The notes under the pieces: generated by a model
Database searches by the model: none
What the model was told of the DNA's origin: nothing
What the model saw: the letters and a program-made list of their open reading frames with translations, nothing else
Shown here: positions 11,876-23,022 of the stretch, one piece after another
Position numbering within the stretch: position 1 is the stretch's first letter
Layout: every line of letters begins with the position of its first letter
Translations under genes and position numbers: made by a program
NCBI GenBank assembly: GCA_902621855.1
Contig: CACNNQ010000003.1
Location: forward strand, 122,665-186,664
Source: an uncultured Alphaproteobacteria bacterium
Lineage (GTDB): Bacteria > Pseudomonadota > Alphaproteobacteria > HIMB59 > GCA-002718135
Direction: 5' to 3'
Length of the DNA: 64,000 nucleotides

Positions 11876-12695
11876 TGTATCTACACCAATCGGAAACTTA
11901 AAAGACATTTCTCAAAGAGCAATAGAAACAATAAAAGAGTCCGATGTAGTTATTTGCGAAAACCCTCAACATTCTCTTAAACTACTAAATAAATTAGGCA
12001 TTAAAAAGAAATTAATTTCATTACATGATTATAACGAGAAAGGAGTTATTTCAAAGGTGTCCAAAGAGTTTTTGAATAAGAAAATCGCACTTATTTCAGA
12101 TGCTGGTTCACCATTAATTTCAGATCCAGGTTTTAAGTTTTTACAATATTCCATAAGTAATAATTTTAAAATATCTTCAGTTCCTGGAGCAACGGCTTTA
12201 ATTCCTGGACTACAATTATCAGGCATCCCTATAAACAGATTTAATTTTTTGGGATTTTTTCCAAAGAATACTAGTGATATGAAAGAGTTTATTAATGAAA
12301 TTAAAACGTCTGAAACAACAACAGTCTTTTACGTTTCAAGTCATAAAGTTAAGAAATGCTTAGAATTTATAGAAGAGGAAATGGAGGATAGATTAATTAG
12401 TATTGCAAAAGAACTTACAAAAATAAATGAGAGAGTGATTAGAGGTACAGTAATTGAAATAAAAAATCAATTATTGAAGAATAAAGCAAGTTTAAAAGGT
12501 GAGTTTGTTATAGTAGTTGAGGGTACAAGCCAAAAAAAATTAAGTACTATTAATAATATTGAATTATACAATGAGGAGATAAAGAAATTGTTGTCAAAAT
12601 TTTCTTTGACCGACGTCGTTGGAATAGTACATAAATTAACAGGAATAACGAAGAACAAAATTTATAAATGGGCTCTAAAATTAAAAAAATCTTAA
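11859..12695 (+). CDS. rsmI: 16S rRNA (cytidine(1402)-2'-O)-methyltransferase
   Basis: VSTPIGNLKDISQRAIETIK, ISDAGSPLISDPGF, SSVPGATALIPGLQLSG. Confidence 0.96.
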   Translation: MTELFIVSTPIGNLKDISQRAIETIKESDVVICENPQHSLKLLNKLGIKKKLISLHDYNEKGVISKVSKEFLNKKIALISDAGSPLISDPGFKFLQYSISNNFKISSVPGATALIPGLQLSGIPINRFNFLGFFPKNTSDMKEFINEIKTSETTTVFYVSSHKVKKCLEFIEEEMEDRLISIAKELTKINERVIRGTVIEIKNQLLKNKASLKGEFVIVVEGTSQKKLSTINNIELYNEEIKKLLSKFSLTDVVGIVHKLTGITKNKIYKWALKLKKS

Positions 12696-13270
12696 GTTTT
12701 ATAACTGGATTATTCTTAATGATATTTTTTTCATTTATATATTCTTGCTCACCCTCTGGAATTCTAGCAACAGGTGGAGGTACTGCTATGGTTGTCGCTG
12801 AAGGTGATCGTTCACTTGGTACTGTTGTTGATGACGCAACTATTAAGGTAAACATCTCAGCCAAATTTTTAGATGCAGGCAATAATCTATTTATTAATAT
12901 AAACACTACCGTTCTAGAAGGTAGGGTTTTACTTACTGGACTAGTTAACAATCAGGAAGAAAGGATAGAGGCTGTCAGACTGGTATGGGAAGTTGAGGGA
13001 ATTACTGAAATAATAAATGAAATTGAGATTGGTAATAGAGAAAGTATTAAAGACTATGCTAATGATCTATGGATAAATACTCAGGCTAAGGGTTTAGCTG
13101 CCAAAACAATAGGCTTGAGATCTGTCGGATATAATTTTGAAACAATAAAAGGTAAAATATATGTTGCTGGAATTACTAGCAAACCGGACCAATTAGAAGA
13201 ACTTGTAAACGCTTTGAAGACAATTAAGGGTGTTAAAGAAATTATAAATTACGTAATAATAAAAGAATAA
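12668..13270 (+). CDS. BON-domain lipoprotein
   Basis: Lipobox FIYSCSPSG and BON repeats (VLEGRVLLTGLVNNQEERIEAVRLVWEVEGITEIINEI). Confidence 0.88.
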   Translation: MGSKIKKILSFITGLFLMIFFSFIYSCSPSGILATGGGTAMVVAEGDRSLGTVVDDATIKVNISAKFLDAGNNLFININTTVLEGRVLLTGLVNNQEERIEAVRLVWEVEGITEIINEIEIGNRESIKDYANDLWINTQAKGLAAKTIGLRSVGYNFETIKGKIYVAGITSKPDQLEELVNALKTIKGVKEIINYVIIKE

Positions 13271-13621
13271 TTATCTTAAAGCACCAATTTTTTCACCTGC
13301 AAGAATATGAATATGAAAATGAGGAACCTCTTGTCCTCCATCTAATCCAGAATTAGAAATTATTCGATATCCTGATTTTCTCACATTAAGTTTATCAATA
13401 ACTAAATTTACATTTGTAAAAAATGAGGATACTGTTTTCTCTTCAGCTTTATTTATGAAATCTGAAAAATCAATACAGTCTAATTTAGGAATTCCCAATA
13501 CATGAATTCTTGCCTGCGGATTAATATCATTAAAAAAAAGGGATATTTCATCTTCAAAAAATTTGTCACAGGGAATTTCGTTTCTAAGTATTTTAGCAAA
13601 AATATTATTTTTATCGTACAT
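13271..13621 (-). CDS. HIT family protein
   Basis: ends ...GGQEVPHFHIHILAGEKIG (HxHxH). Confidence 0.92.
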   Translation of the reverse strand: MYDKNNIFAKILRNEIPCDKFFEDEISLFFNDINPQARIHVLGIPKLDCIDFSDFINKAEEKTVSSFFTNVNLVIDKLNVRKSGYRIISNSGLDGGQEVPHFHIHILAGEKIGALR

Positions 13622-13894
13622 TTATTTTCTTTTTTCAAGCTCCTTATAGAGTTCAGAGATGGTAATTTTTTTTGACTTTAGTAGTACTAAAAAATGATAG
13701 ATGACATCAGCAGCTTCCTCAACTGTTCTTTTTTTAGAACCTTTTAAAAAATCTACGACAAGTTCATTTGCTTCTTCTCCAAATTTTTGAGCTATCTTTT
13801 TAGGTCCTAAGCTCAATAACTTATTTGTATATGAATTTTTTGTTTTATTTTTAACTCTTTTATCAATAACACTAAATAATTCATCAATGTTCAT
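13622..13894 (-). CDS. hisE: phosphoribosyl-ATP pyrophosphatase
   Basis: QKFGEEANELVVDFLKGSKKRTVEEAADVIYHFLVLL; in his operon. Confidence 0.94.
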   Translation of the reverse strand: MNIDELFSVIDKRVKNKTKNSYTNKLLSLGPKKIAQKFGEEANELVVDFLKGSKKRTVEEAADVIYHFLVLLKSKKITISELYKELEKRK

Positions 13895-13902
13895 TAAAAT
13901 CT

Positions 13903-14658
13903 CTATATTCTAATTTCGATATTTTTCTTTAATAAATATTCTTTTACCTCTTTAATACTGATTTCATTAAAATGAAAGACTGATGCTGCTAGTAATGCGT
14001 TTGCATTGCCCTTTGCAACACCTTCATAGAAATGATTTAAATTACCAACACCACCACTGGCGATTAAAGGGATTTCTAGGAATTCTGAAACTTTTTTTAA
14101 TAATTCAATATCAAAGCCAGATTTTGTTCCATCTTTATCCATAGATGTTAGTAATATTTCACCAGCACCTAATTTTTGAACATGTTCAATCCAATTAAGT
14201 GCTAATAGATCAGTCTTTTTTGTTCCTCCATGGGAAAAAACATACCAATCATTATTTATTTTTTTTGCATCTACTGCAATTACAATGCATTGATTACCAA
14301 AATATTCAGATGATTTTTTGACAATATCTGGCTCATTGATTGCAGCTGAGTTTATTGAAACCTTATCAGCGCCTGCTTTTAGCAATGATTGAATATTTTC
14401 AACAGATGAAATACCCCCTCCTACTGTTAACGGAATAAAAACTTCATTTGCAGTTTTTCTTACTACGTTAACCATTGTATCACGTTGTTCAATAGAGGCA
14501 CTTATATCTAGGAAGCATATTTCATCTGCTCCGTTTTCGGAATAATGTTTAGCCTGTTCAACAGGATCGCCAGCATCAATTAAGTCTATAAAATTAATAC
14601 CCTTTACAACTCTTCCATCTTTGACATCCAGACATGGAATTATTCTAACTTTTACCAT
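13903..14658 (-). CDS. hisF: imidazole glycerol phosphate synthase subunit HisF
   Basis: [39 protein letters not shown]. Confidence 0.98.
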   Translation of the reverse strand: MVKVRIIPCLDVKDGRVVKGINFIDLIDAGDPVEQAKHYSENGADEICFLDISASIEQRDTMVNVVRKTANEVFIPLTVGGGISSVENIQSLLKAGADKVSINSAAINEPDIVKKSSEYFGNQCIVIAVDAKKINNDWYVFSHGGTKKTDLLALNWIEHVQKLGAGEILLTSMDKDGTKSGFDIELLKKVSEFLEIPLIASGGVGNLNHFYEGVAKGNANALLAASVFHFNEISIKEVKEYLLKKNIEIRI

Positions 14659-15400
14659 ACGATTTAATTATATTTTGTGCTTTATTTAAATCAATATTAC
14701 CAACATAAAAAGATTTACCTGCTACAACTCCTTCAAGTTCATTTGAATTAATTTCAATCAATTTTATCAAATCATTATAGTTAGTAAGACCCCCTGCCAT
14801 TATCACATTTTTTTCATAGTTTTGTGTATTTTTAATCATTGAAAGAATATTTTGTAAGAAGCTTATGTTTATACCATTTAGCATTCCGTCGTTTTCTATA
14901 TCGGTAACAATATAACCTTTGATATTAGAAGTTTTATAAAACTCTAATATGTCTTTAATTCCTAAATTTGATTCTTTTTTCCACCCCTTAATCATTATAC
15001 TGTTTCCTTTTACATCAAGAGAAATATAAATTCTTTTTTTGTATTGTTTGGAAATTTGTTTAACTATGTCAGGGTGACTTACTGCCATCGAGCCTAAAAT
15101 CAAATTATTTATGCCTAAATCAAAATATTTTTTTATATCAAGTTCTGACCTAATACCACCACCTAATTGAATTGGTATTGAGATTGATTGTCTAATTTTT
15201 TTTATAGTTTGTAAGTTTATATCTACTCTACCAAATGCAGCGTCTAAATCTACTATATGGATTTTTTTACATCCAGAGTTTTGAAAAAAAATTGCTTGCT
15301 CCACTGCATTAGTGTTAAAAATCTCACTAGACTCATCTACACCCTTAGACAGCCTAACACACTTATTATCCTTTAAATCAATCGCAGGGATAATTTGCAC
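14645..15400 (-). CDS. hisA: phosphoribosylformimino-5-aminoimidazole carboxamide ribotide isomerase
   Basis: [35 protein letters not shown]. Confidence 0.97.
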   Translation of the reverse strand: MQIIPAIDLKDNKCVRLSKGVDESSEIFNTNAVEQAIFFQNSGCKKIHIVDLDAAFGRVDINLQTIKKIRQSISIPIQLGGGIRSELDIKKYFDLGINNLILGSMAVSHPDIVKQISKQYKKRIYISLDVKGNSIMIKGWKKESNLGIKDILEFYKTSNIKGYIVTDIENDGMLNGINISFLQNILSMIKNTQNYEKNVIMAGGLTNYNDLIKLIEINSNELEGVVAGKSFYVGNIDLNKAQNIIKSYGKS

Positions 15401-15936
15401 TACAAATTTTTATAGAAATAAATTCCTTTTATAAAACTTCCGTTTATAAAAGCATAATACGGGTTTTCTCCCCAGGTCTTATAACCTTTATTTGAGAACA
15501 ATTGAATTGCAGCGTCTTGAGTTTCTCTTACTGACATTTGGATGGATTTTATATTTTCTTCCTTTGCCTTATCTTCTGAGAAATCAATCATTGACTTTGC
15601 TAACCCATAACCCCTAGCCCAAGGCGCAACAAAGTGTCGTTTTATTTGAGCTATATTTTTTCTGGACTCTATATTTGGAGCTTCGTAAGATAATTGCAAG
15701 GTCCCTGCTATAACTCCGTTTAGCCTACCAACAATTAAATTATTTAATTTATCAGATACGATCTTTTTCCAATATTGGTTTAAAATTTCTCTAGTAGGAA
15801 CTCTTAACCACCCAAATCCTCCACCAGCGTTAATTGCTTGTTCGGTAATATTACAGAGATCAGCAAGGTCTACTTCAGACAATTGATATATTGTTTCGGT
15901 TGATATGTTTATTTTTTCTTTAAGTTGTGTAGACAT
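15400..15936 (-). CDS. GNAT family N-acetyltransferase
   Basis: IKRHFVAPWARGYGLAKSMIDFSEDKAKEE - GNAT acetyl-CoA-binding motif. Confidence 0.82.
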   Translation of the reverse strand: MSTQLKEKINISTETIYQLSEVDLADLCNITEQAINAGGGFGWLRVPTREILNQYWKKIVSDKLNNLIVGRLNGVIAGTLQLSYEAPNIESRKNIAQIKRHFVAPWARGYGLAKSMIDFSEDKAKEENIKSIQMSVRETQDAAIQLFSNKGYKTWGENPYYAFINGSFIKGIYFYKNL

Positions 15937-15941
15937 ATGTT

Positions 15942-16562
15942 TTAACTTATAAAGTTTTTAATTAAGTTTAATCCTTGGGAGGAACTTTTTTCAGGATGAA
16001 ACTGAACGCCGTATATATTTTCTTTCCCAACAATTGAAGTAAAATTTATTCCATACTGAGTTTCTGCCAAAATATTTTCCCTATCTTGGCATTCAAAATA
16101 GTAAGAATGTACAAAATAGTAGTCTGCCGCTTTACTTAAAAGACTGTTACTCTGTTTCGGCTTAACAGAATTCCAACCCATGTGTGGCATTTTTAAATTT
16201 TTTTTTGGAAGCGGCCTAATAAACCCTTTTATCCAACCAAGACCCTTGTGCAAACCGTTCTCTTCACTTGCTTCTGCAAGCATTTGCATACCTACACATA
16301 TGCCTAAAAATGGTTTTTTCTTTACTAATGCAAAGTCATAGAGCTCTTCGATCATACCAGGTGTATTTTGTAATCCAGACATGCAAGTAGAAAATGCCCC
16401 TTGTCCTGGTAGGACTACATGCGTTGAATTTTTAATATCATTTACATTTTTAGATATTATTACATTTGCCTGTATGTTGTTATCTTTTGAAATCTTAATA
16501 AATGATTTTTGAGCAGATAAAACATTGCCTGAACCATAATCAACTATGGTAATGTTTTTCAT
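15942..16562 (-). CDS. hisH: imidazole glycerol phosphate synthase glutamine amidotransferase subunit
   Basis: VDYGSGNVLSAQKSF, FLGICVGMQML, GVQFHPEKSS. Confidence 0.97.
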   Translation of the reverse strand: MKNITIVDYGSGNVLSAQKSFIKISKDNNIQANVIISKNVNDIKNSTHVVLPGQGAFSTCMSGLQNTPGMIEELYDFALVKKKPFLGICVGMQMLAEASEENGLHKGLGWIKGFIRPLPKKNLKMPHMGWNSVKPKQSNSLLSKAADYYFVHSYYFECQDRENILAETQYGINFTSIVGKENIYGVQFHPEKSSSQGLNLIKNFIS

Positions 16563-16567
16563 TAAAA

Positions 16568-17155
16568 CTATAAAGTTCCTTTTGATGAGGGTATTTGATC
16601 TTTTCTTCTTTGATCAAATTCTATAGCAATTCTGAAACTTTTAGCAAATGCTTTGAAACATGACTCAATGATGTGATGATTGTTTTTCCCATAAATATTT
16701 TCAATATGCAAGTTACATTTTGATTCATTAGTAAATGCTTTAAAAAACTCTAAGAAAAGTTCAGTATCCATTTCTCCAATTTTTTTTAACCCCAAATCAA
16801 CTTTCCAAACTAATTCTGGCCTACCACTAAAATCAATAACACATCTAGATAAACAATCATCCATTGGAATATAAAAAAACCCATATCTATTTATACCTTT
16901 TTTATCGGCCAATGCATTTGTTGTTGAAAGAGCAATAGCGTATGCTGTATCTTCGACGCTGTGATGTAAGTCAACATTAGTGTCACCAACTGTTTTTAAA
17001 TCCATATCAACTAAGCTGTGATGAACAAAAAGTTCAAGCATATGATCAAAAAAACCAATGCCTGTTGAAATATTAGCTTTTCCAGATCCATCCAAGTTGA
17101 TGGTGCACGAAATCTTTGTTTCTTTTGTATTTCTTTCAATTGAAGCTTTTCGCAT
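16568..17155 (-). CDS. hisB: imidazoleglycerol-phosphate dehydratase
   Basis: TGIGFFDHMLELFVHHS, DLHHSVEDTAYAI. Confidence 0.98.
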   Translation of the reverse strand: MRKASIERNTKETKISCTINLDGSGKANISTGIGFFDHMLELFVHHSLVDMDLKTVGDTNVDLHHSVEDTAYAIALSTTNALADKKGINRYGFFYIPMDDCLSRCVIDFSGRPELVWKVDLGLKKIGEMDTELFLEFFKAFTNESKCNLHIENIYGKNNHHIIESCFKAFAKSFRIAIEFDQRRKDQIPSSKGTL

Positions 17156-17236
17156 TTTTGCCTAATATCAGTGAAATCTAATTTATTCTAGGTAAATTAC
17201 TTGATAAAAATAATTAAATAGCCATCTTATTATTTA

Positions 17237-17785
17237 ATGAAAAAAAATATTATTAAATCAACCACAATTGTAGGTATTAGGAAAGACAATTTGGTTGTTA
17301 TAGCTGGAGATGGTCAAGCCAGTCTGGGTAACACAGTCATGAAATCAAATGTAAAAAAAATCAGAAGACTCGGCGCTGATGATTCAGTTATTTCTGGATT
17401 TGCAGGGTCTACAGCTGATGCATTTGCTTTATTCGAAAGATTAGAGGGAAAGTTAGATCAATATAAGAATCAACTTAAACGAGCTTGTGTTGAATTAGCT
17501 AAAGATTGGAGAACTGATAGATATTTAAGAAGATTAGAGGCAATGATGATAGTCGCTGACAAAGAAGTAAGTTTGCTTTTATCTGGTACCGGAGATGTTA
17601 TTGAATCAGATGATGGAATTCTTGCAATAGGCTCTGGTGGACCATACGCAAATAGTGCAGCAAAAGCTTTGATGAAAAATACAGAAATGGATGCAAAAGA
17701 AATTGCTTTAGAATCTCTAAATATAGCTGCTGATGTTTGTATATACACAAATCATAATATTATTTCGGAAACTATAGAGCTTTAA
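17237..17785 (+). CDS. hslV: ATP-dependent protease subunit HslV
   Basis: [29 protein letters not shown]; precedes hslU. Confidence 0.97.
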   Translation: MKKNIIKSTTIVGIRKDNLVVIAGDGQASLGNTVMKSNVKKIRRLGADDSVISGFAGSTADAFALFERLEGKLDQYKNQLKRACVELAKDWRTDRYLRRLEAMMIVADKEVSLLLSGTGDVIESDDGILAIGSGGPYANSAAKALMKNTEMDAKEIALESLNIAADVCIYTNHNIISETIEL

Positions 17786-17787
17786 AA

Positions 17788-19101
17788 ATGGAATCTAGTT
17801 TCAGCCCAAGAGAAATTGTTTCTGAATTAGATAAATTTATTATTGGTCAAAATAGTGCAAAGAAAGCTGTTGCTGTTGCATTAAGAAATAGGTGGAGAAG
17901 AAAACAACTTGATGATTCTTTAAAAGAAGAAATTGTACCAAAGAATATTTTAATGGTTGGCCCTACTGGTTGCGGAAAGACCGAAATATCTAGAAGACTC
18001 GCTAAGCTAGCAAATGCTCCTTTTATAAAGGTTGAAGCGACAAAATTTACTGAGGTTGGTTATGTTGGAAGAGACGTAGAACAAATTATAAGAGATTTAG
18101 TTGAAATAAGTATTACAAAAACAAAAATACAAATGGGTCAAGAAGTGAAAGCAAAAGCAGAAAAAAATGCTGAGGAAAGGATTTTAGATGTTTTGGTTTC
18201 AAAGAGTTCAACACCTGCAACACGTGATAATTTTAGAAAGAAACTAAGATCGGGTGAATTGAATGATAACGAAGTGGAAATTCCAGTATCATCAAACCCT
18301 AATTTCAGTCTACCTACTATGGATATACCTGGAATGCCGGGCTCTCAAATGGGAATGATTAATTTAGGAGATATTTTTGGTAAAGGAGTTGGTGGTCAAA
18401 AGAAAATGAAAAAAATGAGTATTAAAGATTCTCATGCATATTTGCTAAATGAAGAAACTGATAAGCTTTTAGACAAGGATAAAATCAACTCAAGAGCTCT
18501 AGAAGATGTTGAGCAAAATGGTATTGTCTTTATAGATGAGATAGATAAGATTACTTCTAGAGCAGAAAGAAGTGGTGCAGATGTATCTCGTGAAGGTGTG
18601 CAAAGAGATTTATTGCCCCTCATTGAAGGAACTTCAGTAACAACTAAGTATGGAGTGGTAAAAACGGATTATGTTTTATTTATTGCCTCAGGTGCTTTTC
18701 ACCTATCGAAACCATCAGATATGCTTCCTGAACTTCAAGGTAGATTACCTATAAGAGTTGAGCTTGATAGTCTTAGTAAAAAAGATTTCAAACTTATTCT
18801 TACTGAAACACAAAATAGTCTAATTAAGCAGTATCAAGGACTTCTAGGAACTGAGAAGGTTGATTTAAAATTTGAAGAAAGTGGAATTGATACTATTGCC
18901 TCACTCTCTACAGAGATAAACCAAAACGTAGAAAACATAGGGGCAAGAAGACTGCATACTGTGATGGAAAAGTTGCTCGAAGAAATTAGTTATACCGCAT
19001 CAGACATAGGCCCCACAGAAATAATAATTAATAAAGAATATGTTGAAAATAGCCTAGGAGAACTTATTAAAAGTCAGGACTTATCTAAGTTTATATTGTA
19101 A
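17788..19101 (+). CDS. hslU: ATP-dependent protease ATPase subunit HslU
   Basis: [41 protein letters not shown]. Confidence 0.98.
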   Translation: MESSFSPREIVSELDKFIIGQNSAKKAVAVALRNRWRRKQLDDSLKEEIVPKNILMVGPTGCGKTEISRRLAKLANAPFIKVEATKFTEVGYVGRDVEQIIRDLVEISITKTKIQMGQEVKAKAEKNAEERILDVLVSKSSTPATRDNFRKKLRSGELNDNEVEIPVSSNPNFSLPTMDIPGMPGSQMGMINLGDIFGKGVGGQKKMKKMSIKDSHAYLLNEETDKLLDKDKINSRALEDVEQNGIVFIDEIDKITSRAERSGADVSREGVQRDLLPLIEGTSVTTKYGVVKTDYVLFIASGAFHLSKPSDMLPELQGRLPIRVELDSLSKKDFKLILTETQNSLIKQYQGLLGTEKVDLKFEESGIDTIASLSTEINQNVENIGARRLHTVMEKLLEEISYTASDIGPTEIIINKEYVENSLGELIKSQDLSKFIL

Positions 19102-19130
19102 AGCTCATTTAATTTTTTAATAGTTGTGAA

Positions 19131-20465
19131 ATGAGTTTTTTTAATAGCATCAAACTTGAATTACTTATTTTTGTATTAATTACACTAAGTATTTTTGTTT
19201 CGTTTAGTTCAGACCTTTGGTTTTATAATTATTTTATAAGCTTAGATGAGAAGGTGAATGGTGTTTTTCTCAAAGAGTTTTTTAAAGAAATAACAAGACT
19301 TGGAAGCTCATCATGGTATTTTATTATTACATTCATGGGGTTTGTTATCTTTTACATGGGTAAAAGACTTCAAATTATAAAATATAAAACAATACACGAT
19401 CTTTCTAATTTTTTCATTACTTCTTTTTTTTATGTTTTGATAGTTGGTATAATTACGCAAATCATAAAACATATTGTAGGAAGGCCTAGGCCAAATCATA
19501 CTAACTTCGAAGATGTTTTTGATTTTCAATTTTTTACTTTGGAATCAAATTTTCATTCTTTCCCATCTGGACACTCTTCTACAATATTCATAGTTTGCTT
19601 TGTTTTAGTTTCTGTTTTTCCAAAATTAAAATATTTTTTTTATTTTCTAGCATCGATTATTGCTTTCAGCCGTGTTGTTTTAGGAGCACATTTTTTTACA
19701 GATATTGTTACTGGTGCAATTTTAGCTTTAATTTTATTCAAGATTTTAAACAAGTTAATAGAAAAAAATTTTAATAAATACAGATTGTCAAATTTAATTC
19801 CCAAAAAAAATTCTGAGATTATTTATTATATTCTGATTTTGTTTTTTTGTTGTATCTTTGTAACTATGGGCCCATCCTTAGATTTGTATGTATCAGGACT
19901 ATTTTATTTTGGTAAGTCACAATTTGCGTTACAAAGTTTTGATTTAGTTTCAATATTATTTCGTGATATTTTGTTACCCTTAATACTCATTTATATTTTA
20001 ATTTTACCTATTGTTGGGAGATTTATTAAAATCGAAAAAATCTTTTTTAATTATAAATTTTCTCTTAGAGAAATATTTTTATTATGGGGTTGTCAAATTA
20101 TAAGTGTTTTAATATTTGTAAATCTTGTACTAAAAAATATTTGGGGTAGAGGAAGGCCCAACGATGTAATTGAATTAGGGGGTAAGGAAATATTTTCCCC
20201 GTGGTATGAGATTAGTAATGCCTGTGAAACTAATTGTTCTTTTGTTTCTGGTGATGCTTCTGTTGGGTTTTCAATTATAATTCTATACTTAGTTACAAAA
20301 AAAAAATTTTTTCTATATACAAGTGTTATTGCTGGTTTAGTACTAGGTTTAATTAGAATAATGGCTGGTGGTCATTTTTTAAGTGATGTTTTTTTTGCTG
20401 GCTTTTTTGTTGTAACTTTAAATATAATTTTATTTGAATTGTATAAAAAATACTATGCTAAATAA
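19131..20465 (+). CDS. tandem-domain PAP2 phosphatase family membrane protein
   Basis: Two PAP2 signatures in one ORF: KHIVGRPRPN...FPSGHSST...SRVVLGAHFFTD and GRGRPND...CSFVSGDAS...RIMAGGHFLSD. Confidence 0.85.
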   Translation: MSFFNSIKLELLIFVLITLSIFVSFSSDLWFYNYFISLDEKVNGVFLKEFFKEITRLGSSSWYFIITFMGFVIFYMGKRLQIIKYKTIHDLSNFFITSFFYVLIVGIITQIIKHIVGRPRPNHTNFEDVFDFQFFTLESNFHSFPSGHSSTIFIVCFVLVSVFPKLKYFFYFLASIIAFSRVVLGAHFFTDIVTGAILALILFKILNKLIEKNFNKYRLSNLIPKKNSEIIYYILILFFCCIFVTMGPSLDLYVSGLFYFGKSQFALQSFDLVSILFRDILLPLILIYILILPIVGRFIKIEKIFFNYKFSLREIFLLWGCQIISVLIFVNLVLKNIWGRGRPNDVIELGGKEIFSPWYEISNACETNCSFVSGDASVGFSIIILYLVTKKKFFLYTSVIAGLVLGLIRIMAGGHFLSDVFFAGFFVVTLNIILFELYKKYYAK

Positions 20466-21840
20466 AATTCTATTGCCATCATTTCTTGTTTTACTTTTAT
20501 TAAAAATAGGTGCCTTAAATTTTACTTCTTTTAATTTGTTTGGTGATGAGGCACAGTATTGGCTATGGTCTAAAAATATTGACTTTGGTTATTTTTCAAA
20601 ACCACCTTTTTTACCTTGGGCAATAAGAATTTATACAGAAATATTAGGCAGTAGTTTTGTTTCATTAAAACTTCTTCCATCTATTGTTTACTTATTGGTT
20701 GCTTGGGGTGTTTATAATCTTTTATTTAACTCTGGACTAAATAAAAAAGATTCATTGGCAGGCTGTTTAATTTTTTTATTTATACCGGCTGTTTCTTTTT
20801 CATCTTTCATAATTAGCACAGATATCTTTTTATTATTATTTTGGACTCTTTCACTCAATGAATTAATTAAGATCAGCAGTGAACAAAGTTTGAAAAATTT
20901 TATATTATTAGGTATATTTCTGGGATTAGGTTTTTTATCAAAATACGCAGCTATATATTTTGTAATTTGTTTATTTGTTTTAATTTTATTTGATAAAAGA
21001 TTTAGAATAATTTTTTTTGAAAATTTATTAGGTTTTAGTCTTACTTTTTTGTGTGTATTCATAATTATCGTACCAAATATTATTTGGAACTTCAATAATG
21101 ACTGGATAACACTTCAGCATACTTCAGATAATGCAAATTTTGCAAATATTGAAATAAATCTCATTAGGGGTTTACAATTTTTATTAATTCAAATTTTAAT
21201 GTTAGGACCATTTATAGTTTTGGGAGGGTTGTTTGGATTTGGTAAATGGAACTATATCCAAAAAATTTTTCTAATATTTTCTATGCCTATAATTTTAATT
21301 GTTTTAGTAGAAGCTGTTATTGTCAGAGCTAATGCAAATTGGGCTGCTCCAGCTTTAATTTCCTTGTTTTCACTTTTGTATATTAAAATTAATAATTCTT
21401 TTTTAAAGATTGCTAATTTCGTATTTAATTTTACTTTCTGTCTTGTTCTTTTTGTTATGATTGGAATGAGTTATCCCTCTAAAATTTTTGACCGAATAAG
21501 TGGTATAAATGATTATGCTCTTAAAATTTACAGCAATTCTTCAAACAGTGTCCTGAAAAATATAGTAGTTTCAGATCGGCTTTTATTTTCTAGCCTTAAT
21601 TTTGAATTAAGAGATAGGGGTATTAATTTCTATATGCCGCATAAAGAAGGGGATGAAATCACAAACCATTTTAAAATAGTATCTCCTCTTAGTAAAAATA
21701 TAAATGAAAACTTTACTTTGATTGGAAGTCCTTCAGATATAAATTATTTAGAGAATGAATATAAAATGCTGAAAATACATTCACCTGATCAAAAATTTAC
21801 AAAAAGAAAACTTGATGTTTACGAGGTTGTGTTTGAATAA
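20434..21840 (+). CDS. GT39/ArnT-like dolichyl-phosphate-mannose-type glycosyltransferase
   Basis: FGDEAQYWLWSKNIDFGYFSKPPFLPW motif, many TM helices; true start probably the Met overlapping the preceding stop (about 20455). Confidence 0.85.
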   Translation: MNCIKNTMLNKILLPSFLVLLLLKIGALNFTSFNLFGDEAQYWLWSKNIDFGYFSKPPFLPWAIRIYTEILGSSFVSLKLLPSIVYLLVAWGVYNLLFNSGLNKKDSLAGCLIFLFIPAVSFSSFIISTDIFLLLFWTLSLNELIKISSEQSLKNFILLGIFLGLGFLSKYAAIYFVICLFVLILFDKRFRIIFFENLLGFSLTFLCVFIIIVPNIIWNFNNDWITLQHTSDNANFANIEINLIRGLQFLLIQILMLGPFIVLGGLFGFGKWNYIQKIFLIFSMPIILIVLVEAVIVRANANWAAPALISLFSLLYIKINNSFLKIANFVFNFTFCLVLFVMIGMSYPSKIFDRISGINDYALKIYSNSSNSVLKNIVVSDRLLFSSLNFELRDRGINFYMPHKEGDEITNHFKIVSPLSKNINENFTLIGSPSDINYLENEYKMLKIHSPDQKFTKRKLDVYEVVFE

Positions 21841-22486
21841 ATTTCTAGTATTTTTTATTATATTTGTAGTTAATACATCTCATGCAAATAATTTTAGTGC
21901 GGAATATAATGTTAGCACAGCAGGAATTAAAATTGGTAATTTTAGTTGGTCATTAAATATTAATGATAATATTTATCAAACAGAAATAAATTTAAAAAAT
22001 TCTGGTATTTTTTCACCCTTATATAAATTTGAAGGAAGCTACCTTTCAACTGGGGTTATTGAAAACAATATATTTAAGACCAAGAATTATAAACAGTTTT
22101 GGAAAACTAAGAAGAAAACAAAAGTGGTTAAAATGTCATTTGATGATTATTTAATTGAATTAAAACAAGAACCCATAGAAGAAGAAACAGCTAGAGTAAG
22201 CCTGGAAGACTTATATTTATATTTTGACCCAATCACCTCTTTTATAAATATTTTAAATGGAGAAAATGAGGCCAAGACAATTGATGGGAGAAGAATATAT
22301 ATATTTAAAAAAAATGAAGGTGAAGATGGAAATATAATTTTAAAAATTAAAGATTATGAAAATATTTGGGCTGATCATAAAAGAAATGATTTAAAAAAAA
22401 TTGAATTTGTTGTTGAAGATGGTTTTCTTCCATATGAGATTCTTATTCATTTTAAAGAAAGAGTGTTTAGGTTAGAAAAAATCTAA
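21812..22486 (+). CDS. DUF3108-like exported protein
   Basis: Signal peptide, then FSAEYNVSTAGIKIGNFSWSLNI; resembles DUF3108. Confidence 0.7.
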   Translation: MMFTRLCLNKFLVFFIIFVVNTSHANNFSAEYNVSTAGIKIGNFSWSLNINDNIYQTEINLKNSGIFSPLYKFEGSYLSTGVIENNIFKTKNYKQFWKTKKKTKVVKMSFDDYLIELKQEPIEEETARVSLEDLYLYFDPITSFINILNGENEAKTIDGRRIYIFKKNEGEDGNIILKIKDYENIWADHKRNDLKKIEFVVEDGFLPYEILIHFKERVFRLEKI

Positions 22487-23022
22487 ATTTTTTTTTTTCT
22501 TAAATACACAAAAAGAGCTCCGTCACCCCCGTGTTCAAAACCTGCATCTTGATATGTTAAGATATATTTCTTAAGATTATCTTCGTTTATCCAGTTTACT
22601 ATTGAGTTTTTAATTTTTCCATAGAAAAGCTTGGGGCTTGTGTCTTGATCATTTTCAATTTTTTTATGAATGCCCTTTCCTGTAATTATAAGCAGACATC
22701 TTTTATTCTTGTTATAGTTTTTTTTCACCTCGCTTATAAATTTTTCATGTGCTTCAACTAAACCGTACCCATGAAGATCAATTCTTCTATCTATACTAAT
22801 TTTTCCTCGTTTAAGTTCCTTGTTAACTTCACCAAATGATAGTTTAAATTCTGAGCTGCTAACTTTGTTTTCAGTTATTGTTTGTTTACTGGTATTCATA
22901 GCGTTGATTTTTTTATCTAATTTTATATTTTTTTTATTAGTTTTTTTCGTTTTAACTATTGAGACATCTTTTTTAAAAGGCTTTACACCCTTCATTTTCT
23001 TTAAAAAAAAATCTTCTTCCAT
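22483..23022 (-). CDS. Smr-domain protein
   Basis: IDLHGYGLVEAHEKF...CLLIITGKGIHK...GGDGALFVYLRKKK. Confidence 0.92.
   Translation of the reverse strand: MEEDFFLKKMKGVKPFKKDVSIVKTKKTNKKNIKLDKKINAMNTSKQTITENKVSSSEFKLSFGEVNKELKRGKISIDRRIDLHGYGLVEAHEKFISEVKKNYNKNKRCLLIITGKGIHKKIENDQDTSPKLFYGKIKNSIVNWINEDNLKKYILTYQDAGFEHGGDGALFVYLRKKKI

Noticed and set aside
12550-12951. 133-aa minus ORF over rsmI and BON genes
   Set aside because: Antisense to two well-supported genes; no recognisable domain.
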